Assembly: GCA_020723165.1 (NCBI GenBank)
Contig: DYJK01000026.1
Coordinates: 1-36,234, forward strand
Reading direction: 5' to 3'
Origin: Melioribacter roseus
Lineage (GTDB): Bacteria > Bacteroidota > Ignavibacteria > Ignavibacteriales > Melioribacteraceae
DNA length: 36,234 nucleotides
Both the position numbers and the translations under genes were made by a program. This document shows, piece by piece, positions 6,849 to 16,567 of the stretch (positions are counted from its first letter, which is position 1; each line of letters starts with the position of its first letter). Below the pieces are notes generated by a model. The model was given only the letters and a program-made list of their open reading frames with translations, had not been told where the DNA came from and made no database searches.

Positions 6849-8944
6849 CATTTTTAAACCCGGCAGTTTTATTTGGTCTATTAGCGGCGTCGATCCCGAT
6901 TGTTCTGCATTTTTTAAATTTAAGAAAGCTGAAAAAAATAAATTTTAGCACTCTCACATTTTTAAAGGAATTGCAAAAAACAAAAATCCGGAGAATCAAA
7001 CTCAAACAGTGGCTGCTGCTCCTCTTGCGTGTATTAATTATCGCTTCCCTCGTATTGGCATTTGCAAGACCAACAGTAAAATCGTTTCCGTTTACTTCAG
7101 GTAAAGCAAAAACTTCCGCAGTATTTATGATCGATAACACCTTCAGCATGTCGGTAATAGGTGATTACGGCACGTATTTAAATCAGTCAAAACAGATTGC
7201 TGGAAATTTACTTACTAAATTTGATGACGGGGATGAAATTGCCGTGCTTCCCTTTTCCGCCGGTTACAATATTACCCCATCTCTAAAAACTAACCTTGGA
7301 GCGGTCAAAAACGAAATTGATGAAATCCAGGTAACCCAAAGCAGTCCAACTTTAAATGAAACGCTTATAAAAGCCGGGAACCTTTTATACAACTCCAAAA
7401 ATTTTAACAAAGAGATTTACATTTTTACGGATCTTCAAAAAAGTAGATTGTATAACTCAATTAACGAATTATCGGATCTATATAATTTGTTCGGCGAAAA
7501 CATCCGCGTTTTCATAATCTCACATAAAGACAAATCAATTCAAAACCTGGGGATCGATCAATTAAAACTTAACAATCAAATTATCGAAAAAAATAAAACC
7601 ATAAGTTTCACTTCCGGGATTACTAATTACTCCAGCATCCCGATCAACAATAGTGTTGCATCATTATTCATTAGCGGTAGAAGAAGTGCACAGCAAAATG
7701 TAAGTCTCTTGCCCGGTGAAACACGGGAATTTGATTTCGAAACAACCTTGGCGGATACCGGTTTAGTAGATGTTTATGTGGAACTTGAGGATGATGATAT
7801 TCTTGATGACAATAAACGATTTACATGTTTATACTTGCCGGATCACTATTCGGTATTGATTGTCAACGATGTTAAAGAAGATTCGAAATTTATTAAGCTC
7901 GCTATTGGTAACCAGTCACAAACGATTCAATTAACCGAAATTTCATCTTCCTTACTTTCATCACAAGATTTATCCAGATACGATGCATTAATTCTCTTTG
8001 TACCCGAAAACATTTTACAAAGTGATAAACTAACCAACTTTGTTTCTTCCGGCGGCGGTCTAATTTTACTACCCGGCTCTAAAACAACATTAAGCAGTTA
8101 TCAAAATATTTCCAATATGCTTGGAATAAATCCGCCGGTTTCAATTATCGGCAAATCCGGTTCGACTGAATTATCAATTCAATTTGACAAAGCAGACTTG
8201 AATCATCCGATACTGGCAGATTTATTCGAAGGAAATTCAAAACCCGGGATTGATTCACCGGATATTTATTATTACTTCCGTACTTTCCCAGGAAGCAACG
8301 GAAGAAGTATAATTTCTTTATATGATCAATCGGGTTTTTTAAGCGAGTACAAATTAGGATCCGGCAGAATTTTAAATTTCAGTTCTGCGCCCTTACTTGG
8401 CTGGAATAATTTCCCGGTAAAAGCTTTATTCGCTCCGCTTATGTACAAATCATTAATGTATGTCTCGTCCAAATCAAAAGACGAAAAAGAAATTACTGCC
8501 GGCAATACAATACTTGCGGACATCAATGGGTTAACGAGCGGCAACATTAAAATTGTTGCGCCGGGTAATAGAACCGAATTTGTAGATTCCGATACACTAT
8601 ACAATAAAAATTATTTTGAATATAAGAACACCGGCAATACTGGTATTTACAAATTTTATTCGGGTACCAAACCGTTGGATTATATCCCGGTTAACCATGA
8701 TATGAACGAATCTAACTTAGAAAAATTAAGCGAGCCGGAACTGGATGATTATTTCGGTAAGATTAACTTTAAAGGCAGTATCACATATACCGGGCCGGGA
8801 GATGATTTACAAAAGATTATCTATGAATCGAGATACGGTTCCGAACTCTGGAAATTATTTATTATTGCAGCACTTGTTTTAGCTTTAATTGAGATGTTCA
8901 TAGCACGGAATTCAAAAAAGGATATTGTTGAAATAACTAAATAA
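6845..8944 (+). CDS. BatA/VWA membrane protein
   Basis: A 699-residue protein starting with the BatA domain (residues 1-76): TM1 at about 7-24, the basic loop LRKLKKINFSTLTFLKELQKTKIRRIKLKQ, and TM2 at about 55-75. A von Willebrand A domain follows (about 90-250) with a MIDAS-like D97NTFS101MS. A long extracytoplasmic part resembles a class-I glutamine-amidotransferase-like/beta region (LPDHYSVLIVNDV, LILLPGSKTTL). The last membrane helix is at about 673-692 (LFIIAALVLALIEMFIA). Such proteins are common in Bacteroidota, and relatives of the Bat set have been linked to envelope stress or aerotolerance. Here it stands alone, without MoxR, DUF58 or other Bat genes. Coupled by ATGA to the glycosyltransferase upstream; hflX begins 14 bp downstream. 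Confidence 0.85.
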   Translation: MTFLNPAVLFGLLAASIPIVLHFLNLRKLKKINFSTLTFLKELQKTKIRRIKLKQWLLLLLRVLIIASLVLAFARPTVKSFPFTSGKAKTSAVFMIDNTFSMSVIGDYGTYLNQSKQIAGNLLTKFDDGDEIAVLPFSAGYNITPSLKTNLGAVKNEIDEIQVTQSSPTLNETLIKAGNLLYNSKNFNKEIYIFTDLQKSRLYNSINELSDLYNLFGENIRVFIISHKDKSIQNLGIDQLKLNNQIIEKNKTISFTSGITNYSSIPINNSVASLFISGRRSAQQNVSLLPGETREFDFETTLADTGLVDVYVELEDDDILDDNKRFTCLYLPDHYSVLIVNDVKEDSKFIKLAIGNQSQTIQLTEISSSLLSSQDLSRYDALILFVPENILQSDKLTNFVSSGGGLILLPGSKTTLSSYQNISNMLGINPPVSIIGKSGSTELSIQFDKADLNHPILADLFEGNSKPGIDSPDIYYYFRTFPGSNGRSIISLYDQSGFLSEYKLGSGRILNFSSAPLLGWNNFPVKALFAPLMYKSLMYVSSKSKDEKEITAGNTILADINGLTSGNIKIVAPGNRTEFVDSDTLYNKNYFEYKNTGNTGIYKFYSGTKPLDYIPVNHDMNESNLEKLSEPELDDYFGKINFKGSITYTGPGDDLQKIIYESRYGSELWKLFIIAALVLALIEMFIARNSKKDIVEITK

Positions 8945-8958
8945 ATTTTAACTACAGT

Positions 8959-10239
8959 ATGAAACCCACAATTATCGAATTACAAAACAGACCGAAGGAG
9001 CGTGCAATTTTAATTGCTCTGTCTTCCGGCGACATTTCTAAAAATCAAGTTGAAGAACACCTTGACGAACTTGAATTACTAACCGACACTGCCGGTGCCG
9101 AAACAGTTTTTAAAATCATGCAAGATAAATATAGACCCGACCCGGCGTTTTTTATCGGGAAAGGGAAAGCAGAAGAAGTCGCCCAGTTAATAGAATTGAA
9201 CGATATCCAGCTTGTTATCTTTGATGACGATCTAAACCCAACACAAACACGTAACCTTGAAAAACAATTTGAACGGAAAGTTTTAGATAGAAGCGGATTA
9301 ATTCTTGATATCTTTGCATCACACGCCCAGACACGCGAAGCTAAAACACAAGTAGAGCTAGCCCAATTACAATACATGCTGCCGCGGTTAACACGCGCGT
9401 GGACGCACCTTTCAAAACAATATGGCGGTATCGGTACTAAAGGACCCGGCGAAACACAAATAGAAACAGACCGCAGACTAATTAGAACACGTATTAGTAA
9501 GCTGAAAGAAAACTTAAAAAAAATTGAAGCGCAGCAGAATACTAAGAGTTCATCAAGAAAAGAATTTTTAACCGCCACACTTGTCGGTTACACAAACGCC
9601 GGCAAATCAACTCTGTTAAATCGTTTAACAAATGCCGGTGTTCTTGCCGAGGATAAATTATTTGCAACACTCGATTCTACAACGCGGGCTCTTGAACTTG
9701 AAAAGAACAAAAAAATACTGCTCAGCGATACTGTTGGATTTATCCGCAAACTACCCCACAATTTGGTAGCTTCGTTCAAAACAACGTTGAACGTCGTTCG
9801 GGATGCAGATATTATTATTCACGTTATTGATACCGCACACGATTTCTTTGAAGATCATATCAAAGTTGTTGAAGATACGTTGCATGAACTTGAGTGCAGT
9901 AAGAAAATTCAGATTAAGGTTTTTAATAAAATTGATATACTCGACAACAAGCAAAAAATGGAATTTATCTCGGATCATTATCCCGGTTCAATATTTATCT
10001 CCGCAGAAAGAGGAATAGGAATTAATAAATTAAAAGAAATGATATTAGACATTTATGAAAAAAACTTTGTGATACTTACAGTTAAAGTCAAACAGAGTGA
10101 TTCAAAGATAATTTCCAAAATTTACGAGCTGGCAGAGGTTACAAATATTGAATATGAAGAAGAGACAGTGGTTATTAAATACCGCGCTAGCGCTGTGAAT
10201 CATAACCAGATATTAAAAATGTTGAGTGTCGGACGATAA
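8959..10239 (+). CDS. hflX: GTPase HflX
   Basis: A 426-residue HflX with the N-terminal HflX domain (1-200), including the glycine-rich linker KQYGGIGTKGPGETQIETDR (154-173) and the coiled region to about 195. The G domain carries G1 GYTNAGKST (210-218), G3 DTVG (257-260) and G4 NKID (323-326). HflX binds the 50S subunit and splits stalled 70S ribosomes, especially under heat stress. All nucleotide-binding motifs are intact and length is normal. Last gene of the SpoIID-GT4-BatA operon with a 14-bp gap, so it is probably co-transcribed; a functional link to envelope genes is not established. No clear terminator hairpin follows. Confidence 0.96.
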   Translation: MKPTIIELQNRPKERAILIALSSGDISKNQVEEHLDELELLTDTAGAETVFKIMQDKYRPDPAFFIGKGKAEEVAQLIELNDIQLVIFDDDLNPTQTRNLEKQFERKVLDRSGLILDIFASHAQTREAKTQVELAQLQYMLPRLTRAWTHLSKQYGGIGTKGPGETQIETDRRLIRTRISKLKENLKKIEAQQNTKSSSRKEFLTATLVGYTNAGKSTLLNRLTNAGVLAEDKLFATLDSTTRALELEKNKKILLSDTVGFIRKLPHNLVASFKTTLNVVRDADIIIHVIDTAHDFFEDHIKVVEDTLHELECSKKIQIKVFNKIDILDNKQKMEFISDHYPGSIFISAERGIGINKLKEMILDIYEKNFVILTVKVKQSDSKIISKIYELAEVTNIEYEEETVVIKYRASAVNHNQILKMLSVGR

Positions 10240-10309
10240 AAAATATCTTAATTAGATAAAAGTTGAATTAGAATGGATTGTACTTTTTAGAACGGATGCG
10301 CTTCGAAGA

Positions 10310-12001
10310 TCAATCACTCACTAATATCTCTATCCGGTTGTTTTTCTTCCTACCATCGTAATTATCATTGTCAGCTATTGGATTTTCTTCACCGTAACCG
10401 GCGGAAGTCATTTTCGGCGACAAATAAATTGATTCTTGCTTTAAGTAATCGACTATTGTTTCAGCCCTCGATGTTGAGATTTCTATATTTGTTCGCTGGG
10501 CACCAACATCATCCGTATAAGCAGAAATTTGATATTGCGAACCTTCAAGATCTTCCAGTGCAACTTTAAGCTGGTTTAACACACTCATAGATTGATCATT
10601 TAACCGCCAGCCGGCCGGTCTGAAATTAATATTATAAACGCGGATCAATATATTATCGCCTTCTTCAAAGACTTCCATATCAATTTCCGTAAATCGATCT
10701 AGATCTATTTTATTAGAAAGTAATCGTGAGGGTTGGTGTACCGGCGCTTTTTCAGAAGGTTCGGTTTTAACATATTCTGTTCTTTGTGATTGTTCCGGTT
10801 TATTGAGCGTTTCCCAAATATTCCATTTTAGAAAAACTTCTTCCCATGTATTTTCCCCGTCTTCAACTGATTTGATAACATTGGTAATCCAATTAGCTTT
10901 CCGGGCTTCTGTTTTTGAATAATCAGCTAATGATGAAACTTCGGCTTCGGTATAGCTCTCTGATTCAATTAATTTTTCTGCCTGGTAATAGGATTTCAAA
11001 GCATTGTCAAAACAGATCGGTGAATAATTATCCGCATCATTTTCTTTAGCAAGTTCAATTTCTTGCCGCGGTATAAAGAGGAATCGTTCTTTAACAGCAA
11101 TTTGTTTACACAGTTTATATTGGGGAATTGCCTCTTCAACATATTCTCTTGCAGCATCATATTCTTTATTTTCAAATTCGCTACCGGCTTGTTTAAGAAT
11201 TTCCTCGGCTTCCAGCCATTCAACAGCAGCATAATTTTCCGCACCGGCGTTACGCGCTTCGTTTCTGGCAGTTAACAAGGGTGGGTATACTTTAGCAAAA
11301 TCCTTGGCAATTGAGGCAGCTCTTTCAAAATAGACTGCCGCTTCAGCAACATTTTGATTAATAATACTTATCTCTTCACCGTTCGATAATCCTTCAAAAG
11401 CCGAAAAATAATATTCCAATCCATATGTGTAAGATTCCGGTGATAGTAGGTATGCCAATGTACTATCGGATTTTTGTATCGGCTTCCAATTAAAAATTAA
11501 ATCCCTTGCTTTCTCAGAATATAATATTGCGCGCGAATAATCATTGATAATATTATTCGATAATGATGGCAGCACTTCGTAATTACGATCATCATATTCT
11601 GCAATGGCTTCCAGTAATCCTTCTTCCGCCGGTTCCCAGTAATACGGTGAAAATTTATCTGCGTTAATATTTAATGCGGCTTTTCTTGATGTTAAAATAC
11701 TTTTAAAGAAATCGTTACTTTTATCAATCTCTTCATTCATTATTGTCATAAAAGTGATTGATCTTTCCAGTTCTTCCGTTATCGATGAATTACTTCCTCT
11801 GCTTTTTAGTATTTCAACTGCTCTGTTATAATGATCGATCGATTTGTCAAAATCTTCCGGTTTAAATATTTGAGCATTTCGATCCAAAGCATCGTTTAAC
11901 GTGATACGCGTCTCTTCAAAAAGCTTATCGGTCCTTGTCTGCATATATATAGTAGAAGACAAAAGAAGCAAAGACAGAGTAATATTTCTTATGATCATCA
12001 T
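10310..12001 (-). CDS. OmpA-family protein with long helical repeat region
   Basis: A 563-residue protein from the ATG at 12001, which lies one base after the TGA of the upstream lipoprotein (TGAAATG). An in-frame extension back to 12112 would overlap that gene and lacks a signal peptide. Residues 1-22 (RNITLSLLLLSSTIYMQT) form the signal sequence. About 25-420 is helical, Glu/Ala-rich and TPR-like (YFERAASIAKDFAKVYPPLL, WLEAEEILKQAGSEFENKEY). The C-terminus (about 451-563) is an OmpA-like peptidoglycan-binding domain containing YQISAYTDDVG and ISTSRAETIVDYL, which keep the Asp and Arg used to hold diaminopimelate. Likely anchors an outer-membrane complex to the wall. Last gene of a four-gene envelope operon. 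Confidence 0.85.
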   Translation of the reverse strand: MMIIRNITLSLLLLSSTIYMQTRTDKLFEETRITLNDALDRNAQIFKPEDFDKSIDHYNRAVEILKSRGSNSSITEELERSITFMTIMNEEIDKSNDFFKSILTSRKAALNINADKFSPYYWEPAEEGLLEAIAEYDDRNYEVLPSLSNNIINDYSRAILYSEKARDLIFNWKPIQKSDSTLAYLLSPESYTYGLEYYFSAFEGLSNGEEISIINQNVAEAAVYFERAASIAKDFAKVYPPLLTARNEARNAGAENYAAVEWLEAEEILKQAGSEFENKEYDAAREYVEEAIPQYKLCKQIAVKERFLFIPRQEIELAKENDADNYSPICFDNALKSYYQAEKLIESESYTEAEVSSLADYSKTEARKANWITNVIKSVEDGENTWEEVFLKWNIWETLNKPEQSQRTEYVKTEPSEKAPVHQPSRLLSNKIDLDRFTEIDMEVFEEGDNILIRVYNINFRPAGWRLNDQSMSVLNQLKVALEDLEGSQYQISAYTDDVGAQRTNIEISTSRAETIVDYLKQESIYLSPKMTSAGYGEENPIADNDNYDGRKKNNRIEILVSD

Positions 12002-12002
12002 T

Positions 12003-13247
12003 TCAGTGTTTAAGAGTATCTTGAATAAAAGTTTCAAATTTTTGCTTAAAGAGCAGCGTATCATTATCACCGCTTGTCGTTGCCTCAACACTCCGGTCAG
12101 ATATATTAACAATCTCGTAAATAGAGACCATTATGTTATAACTGTTACTGTCCAATTCGGTTTTACTCGTTCCAATTCCAAGTTTGAATTTATCAATTAT
12201 GTTAGTTCCCTTAATTGTAAAATTTGCAGTTGAATCATAGAATGTATAATCGGTCGAATCGGGATGAAGATAATATACTTTCGCATAAACGATGCGTTCT
12301 TCATCCTCCTCCACATCAACATCAAAATTCAATTCCCTGAACTGCGTGTATTGATCGCCATCAACATCAAGAGGATTAGACCACCAGACACTTGAAAATT
12401 TATAATGGTAGCTGTCCTCTTCATCCGATTCAAATTCAATATCATTGAGTAAAGGGTCTTCGGGATCCTTAAACGCTACCAGCGCACCGATATCAGATCT
12501 GTAAACTTCAACCCTAAAATCATATTGATCATAGGTCAATTTTAGTTCCGGCAAACCAAAAACATATTTTAATGTATCAACCAGTTCGCCTTTTACATCA
12601 TACTCATTAACTGCCTGGAACAGTTTGTATGTCTCATCCGCAGATTTTTTATAAAATATTTTTATATATACTTTCTTGTTAAAAGTCTGGGTACTGTAAA
12701 CATTTATATTCATTGTGGCATAGCGCCAATATGTGTTCCCATCCCGGTCATAACTATTAGACCACCAAAAATTTACAAAGCAAGAATTATCATTACCAGA
12801 TTCTTCAAACTTATTCGCAAACAGTTCTGTTGATAGACTGTCGGTTTGCGCTTCCAGCCGGTCCTTGTTCACTTCGTAAAGTTCAATTGAAAAATCATAT
12901 TGATCTCTTTGTAATTCTTTGTTTGGTGCGCCAATTGAATAAAAAAGTTTGTTCTCAAAATCGCCGCCGGTCACCTCAATTTCCGGCGAGATTCCATAAA
13001 GAGAAAATGTTGAAGCATCTTGAGGTTTATAATAGATACGGGCTTGAACGTTTCTTGTTACTTCCTCTTGAAGATAAACACTAAAATTTAATCTCTTAAA
13101 TTGTGCATAACCGTCCAGGTTTCCATCAATCTTATCCGACCAATACACATTATCGATAGAATATGTGTAGTCTATGTCTTCTTCGGTACTGCAAGAAAGA
13201 GTTGCAAGAATAAGAATTATTATTGTCAATATTTTTTTATAAACCAC
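12003..13247 (-). CDS. Lipoprotein with three tandem beta-rich repeats
   Basis: A 414-residue protein with a signal ending at Cys19 (ILATLSCS), plausibly a lipoprotein although position -3 is Thr. Three repeats of about 110-120 residues are visible (about 30-150, 156-270, 283-405). Each opens with an aromatic motif (VYWSDKIDGNLDGY, FWWSNSYDRDGNTY, VWWSNPLDVDGDQY) followed by an NFSV/NINV/NFDV strand and an IYY/FYK/VYY strand. Each closes with YDF-x-E-Y or a variant (YDFSIELY, YDFRVEVY, YNIMVSIY). The D-x-DG-x-Y loop could bind Ca2+. It recalls the choice-of-anchor H proteins, but I cannot verify that. GTG start at 13247 overlaps the upstream lipoprotein gene by 11 bp; the OmpA-family gene follows one base after its stop. 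Confidence 0.7.
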   Translation of the reverse strand: MVYKKILTIIILILATLSCSTEEDIDYTYSIDNVYWSDKIDGNLDGYAQFKRLNFSVYLQEEVTRNVQARIYYKPQDASTFSLYGISPEIEVTGGDFENKLFYSIGAPNKELQRDQYDFSIELYEVNKDRLEAQTDSLSTELFANKFEESGNDNSCFVNFWWSNSYDRDGNTYWRYATMNINVYSTQTFNKKVYIKIFYKKSADETYKLFQAVNEYDVKGELVDTLKYVFGLPELKLTYDQYDFRVEVYRSDIGALVAFKDPEDPLLNDIEFESDEEDSYHYKFSSVWWSNPLDVDGDQYTQFRELNFDVDVEEDEERIVYAKVYYLHPDSTDYTFYDSTANFTIKGTNIIDKFKLGIGTSKTELDSNSYNIMVSIYEIVNISDRSVEATTSGDNDTLLFKQKFETFIQDTLKH

Positions 13248-14964
13248 GTTTTTCCTCTAAATATTTTCTGATAGCATCTTTAACTGCTGCACTGGTATCC
13301 GTAGGTTCAAATCTATTTTCTAATGGAACTTGTTCAATCGGAATTTCATTGTAAGTCATAGTTTGTATGAAATCATCGCTATGGATAGACGATCTTGTAT
13401 AGTTGAGACATACATCAAATCCTAAATCGCCAACACCAATTGAGAAGCAAACTCTAAAATTACCGTTTGAAGAAATCTCAACAGAAGCCCTTATTGTAAA
13501 TCCGGCGCATATCTCAAGAACTTCAAGATCAACGCATGCTTCGCCGTGCAGCTTTATTTTCCCCGTAAATGTAAAAGTTCCGTCAACATGTTTTAAGGAA
13601 ACTTCTGCGGATAATTCATAATCCAAAGAAAGTGGACCTTTGCTTGCACTCAAACCGTTTCGTGCGTAACCGGTCAGTTCAAAATTTCCGTTACGTTCAG
13701 CATAGCCCTTCACACCCACTCTGCTCAAACCAGCAACAACAGCCTCTCCGGAAAAATGGAGTGAGCTCGATGTTACTTCAAGTGCTGTATGCCCCATGTC
13801 TATTTCGTGACCAAGGATCTTAAGAGTTGTTTGTGATTTAAATCCCAATTCCCATTCGGAAAGCTCTGTACCAATTGTTCCATAGAAAGTTTCTTTCTGT
13901 TCAACCGGAACAAGGTAATCTAAGAAATCCCAATCTTGCCCGATAACTTCATAAAGGAAATCACTCGGTGAAGATGGCGGCATTTCACGTTCGCCAACAA
14001 ATTTTAATTGCGTAGTACCGGATTGCTCATAACCCAAATACAAACTTGCAGTTCCCAATACAATTTCAACATTCAGCCAATCGAGCGCTTCATGGTCTAA
14101 TGTTACTTTACCGTTTAGCCCCATCTGAAAATCGGCATTCCTTCCGCCAAAGAAACTATCATAATTCGAACTCGATGAACCGAGAGCAAGAACAGCTTCG
14201 CCGCTGAATGCTAAAGGATACTTCCCAAGAGGCACAGTCCCTGAAATATAAAAATGACCTTTGAATTTTGGTATTGTGTAGCTTGTAACAATCGGTTCGA
14301 ATGGAATAAATCCTTGGGCGGAGACAGCGATTCCCACATCGGAAATGTCACCTAGCTTGGTACCGGTAAAATCGCAAGATGTAAAGTAGTAAGGATCGAG
14401 CGGATCTATAGCAATTTTTTTGATGTTTTGAAATTTAGAACTCGTAATTCTTGCAGAATACGGTTCATCATTTTCATAATAAAAATAGTATCGATCGGGA
14501 TCTACAGGCCATCCAAATGGACCGGCTTCAAATTCACTTCCTTTCTTAAATACAAGCGAAGCGAAAGGCATTCCTTCCATATTTAATTTTTTCAGTAGTC
14601 CCTCACGCGGCAGTTCTGCAACACCCATTCCGCTTATATCGGAATAAAAATTTCCTGATGCATCTTTCTTTAGATCAAATGTTCCGTTAGTTAACCTAAT
14701 ATCCCCGTACTTTGAATTTTCAATGTAAACACTGCCTTGAATACGATACCCGAAATCAGTTTCAACTAGACTACTTTTGTTCGCTTTAAGAGCGAGTGCG
14801 TTATTACCGGATCCTAATAAAAATGTTTCGTGGTCGGGGTCTAATCTCTGAACTACAAAAGGATCAGCCGGTTCAACAAAATTTTCTTTTGTGCACTGCA
14901 TCAAAAAAAGTATTGCAATGGAAATGCCTATAATGGATAGATAATGTTTAGATTTTTCATTCAT
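13237..14964 (-). CDS. Large beta-rich lipoprotein of unknown function
   Basis: A 575-residue protein with hydrophobic segment IIGISIAILFLMQ ending at Cys24 (LMQC), consistent with a lipoprotein though Gln at -1 is unusual. The rest is mostly amphipathic beta strands with Gly/Ser/Phe-rich turns (YPLAFSGEAVLALGSSSSNY, FTGKIKLHGEACVDLEVLEI). The C-terminal half has repeated sheet segments resembling a long beta-solenoid or half barrel (SLKHVDGTFTFTGKIKL, FRVCFSIGVGDLGFDVCLNY). I recognise no catalytic motif. Second gene of the operon: 26 bp after the SH3/barrel gene, with its 3' end overlapping the triple-repeat lipoprotein by 11 bp. Position suggests a surface partner of the OmpA-family protein. 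Existence as a gene is secure; function is not. Confidence 0.75.
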   Translation of the reverse strand: MNEKSKHYLSIIGISIAILFLMQCTKENFVEPADPFVVQRLDPDHETFLLGSGNNALALKANKSSLVETDFGYRIQGSVYIENSKYGDIRLTNGTFDLKKDASGNFYSDISGMGVAELPREGLLKKLNMEGMPFASLVFKKGSEFEAGPFGWPVDPDRYYFYYENDEPYSARITSSKFQNIKKIAIDPLDPYYFTSCDFTGTKLGDISDVGIAVSAQGFIPFEPIVTSYTIPKFKGHFYISGTVPLGKYPLAFSGEAVLALGSSSSNYDSFFGGRNADFQMGLNGKVTLDHEALDWLNVEIVLGTASLYLGYEQSGTTQLKFVGEREMPPSSPSDFLYEVIGQDWDFLDYLVPVEQKETFYGTIGTELSEWELGFKSQTTLKILGHEIDMGHTALEVTSSSLHFSGEAVVAGLSRVGVKGYAERNGNFELTGYARNGLSASKGPLSLDYELSAEVSLKHVDGTFTFTGKIKLHGEACVDLEVLEICAGFTIRASVEISSNGNFRVCFSIGVGDLGFDVCLNYTRSSIHSDDFIQTMTYNEIPIEQVPLENRFEPTDTSAAVKDAIRKYLEEKRGL

Positions 14965-14990
14965 CTTGTTCTTTTATCTCAAGTTTCTAA

Positions 14991-16100
14991 TCATAAAGCA
15001 AATTTATAACCTACAATAACATCTAAATGATTTGAGCCGGGATATAATGTATTGAAGCTGCGGAATTCACCTTCGACCGGTTTGTGCCCGAACTCTGCTT
15101 CTTTTGATCCAAAGAAAATGTATTGTGCTTCGATATAAAAATTGCTGAAGCTATATATTAATCCGCCGCCGGCAGCATAACCCGGCCCGGAAGCTTTCTC
15201 TAACCGGAAATAACTGTTATCTGTACCGTATTTAATATTTTGAAAATTAGAAGACCAATAGTTTCCGCCGGCTAAAGCATAAATTTCCAAATTGTCGTTG
15301 AACAAGCTGAGAATTCGATATACTATATGAAAATATATTTGATGAGTTTTAAGATAGTTTGTTGTTAAACGCGATTCGGAATAATTGTATCCTAACCTAA
15401 AACCAAAATTCCAGTTTGTATTACTATACTCTAAATAACCTCCTAACGGGTTGAAATAATTCTTCAGATTCTTTTCATACGGCAAATGGTAAGCTCCGTA
15501 CGAAATTCCAACTGCTAAATAAGGAAAACTTCCGCCGGTAGTTAATTCGAAATAATTTATAAATCCATTATACGGGTAAACACATTTCCTCCATATGCCG
15601 GGGAAATTTTGTTGATCCTTTACCACTAAAATTTTTTCACCTTCCTTTAGTAACCCAACAGTAGGTGAGGCGTTATCCATCTCTTCTTTAACAAAAGCAT
15701 ATTGAATTGAACAATAGATTATCTCCCATTCCCATCTTGAATATTCATTTTCAACAATTGGATAATTAAATTTCTCATCGAGCTCCTCTTTTTCGGAAGG
15801 GGTGATAAGAAATTTTTCATCAATAAATCCATTTAGTGGATATACAATTTTTTTCCATCCGAATTTTGCCCATTCCTCGTCAACAATTAAAACTTTATCG
15901 CGGTAGTAAACAAATCCTACGGTATCGGCATCTTCATTTGTGTTTTTAAGAACCGGTACCTTCCCGTCTTTTGCATACAAAACATTCGCAGTCCATTCGC
16001 GATCATCGGTTGTAAAAAAACCAATAGGTAACAATTCTATAGTGAATAGAAAGTAAAGAAGAAATGATAAATATGCAGTCAATTTATATTGGTGTTCCAT
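14991..16100 (-). CDS. SH3-like and outer-membrane beta-barrel protein
   Basis: A 369-residue protein from the ATG at 16100; a GTG at 16103 is the alternative start. The N-terminal hydrophobic stretch (about 7-28, LTAYLSFLLYFLFTIELLP) is a signal sequence or anchor. Two bacterial SH3-like repeats follow. The first (about 40-95) ends KIVYPLNGFID and the second (about 110-165) ends KCVYPYNGFIN. Each has a DKVLIVDEEW or EKILVVKDQQ strand. The remaining ~200 residues are alternating aromatic/polar strands (NWNFGFRLGYNYSES, NFYIEAQYIFFGSK, LDVIVGYKF) typical of an 8-10-strand outer-membrane barrel. It may bind wall material through SH3 and span the outer membrane. First gene of the four-gene envelope operon; upstream 16101-16271 has no clear promoter. 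Confidence 0.7.
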   Translation of the reverse strand: MEHQYKLTAYLSFLLYFLFTIELLPIGFFTTDDREWTANVLYAKDGKVPVLKNTNEDADTVGFVYYRDKVLIVDEEWAKFGWKKIVYPLNGFIDEKFLITPSEKEELDEKFNYPIVENEYSRWEWEIIYCSIQYAFVKEEMDNASPTVGLLKEGEKILVVKDQQNFPGIWRKCVYPYNGFINYFELTTGGSFPYLAVGISYGAYHLPYEKNLKNYFNPLGGYLEYSNTNWNFGFRLGYNYSESRLTTNYLKTHQIYFHIVYRILSLFNDNLEIYALAGGNYWSSNFQNIKYGTDNSYFRLEKASGPGYAAGGGLIYSFSNFYIEAQYIFFGSKEAEFGHKPVEGEFRSFNTLYPGSNHLDVIVGYKFAL

Positions 16101-16271
16101 CACTTACATTAATAACTCGATGTAATAGAACCATTAAGGAATTCACTTTGAAATTAATAATTTCCTAACTGAATGAAAAGAATTTTTAACACATCCCACT
16201 TAATTATTAAGACTCGATATGCTTTTATTTTAACGAAAGATTGTTAAAACTGTTAACTGGGAGCGAATATT

Positions 16272-16457
16272 TTAATTGGAATTCTCTTTTTTTGTATTCG
16301 ATTGATCTTGTTTTTTCCCGGTATAAATACTCTCTTTACCAAGACGTTCTCTTTTATCAATCCATTTATCAAATTTGAATATTAGCCAACCGAATAATGC
16401 CAACCCGGTTAAAAGTAAAATTGTTACAAGAACAAAAACAATGGTGTAAAGACTCAT
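16272..16457 (-). CDS. Small single-pass membrane protein
   Basis: A 61-residue protein with one strong membrane helix (about 5-28, TIVFVLVTILLLTGLALFGWL) followed by a Lys/Asp/Asn-rich cytoplasmic-type tail (KQDQSNTKKENSN). Start ATG at 16457 with TGGA about 9 bp upstream on the minus strand. It lies in the 464-bp gap between the envelope operon and the divergent ammonia-lyase gene and is not obviously co-transcribed with either. Composition and the helix make a real gene more likely than not, but no family is recognised. Confidence 0.6.
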   Translation of the reverse strand: MSLYTIVFVLVTILLLTGLALFGWLIFKFDKWIDKRERLGKESIYTGKKQDQSNTKKENSN

Positions 16458-16567
16458 AAAAAATCCATTTTTTAAATTAGACGCATAAAAGCTAATATAA
16501 TTCTATGAAATTTTTCAATGCTTATTCTTAAGTTTCGTAACCAAATTTTTAACATTAGAGGTTTATC

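Noticed and set aside
9045-9578. 177-codon frame on the minus strand
   Set aside because: Antisense shadow of hflX; Ser/Cys-rich composition with no domain pattern.
8959-10239. HflX as part of the classical hfq-hflX-hflKC set
   Set aside because: None of hfq, hflK or hflC is nearby; it is attached to an envelope operon instead.
12002-12112. Longer N-terminus for the OmpA-family protein
   Set aside because: The 37 extra residues lie inside the upstream lipoprotein gene in another frame and hide the signal peptide that begins at 12001.
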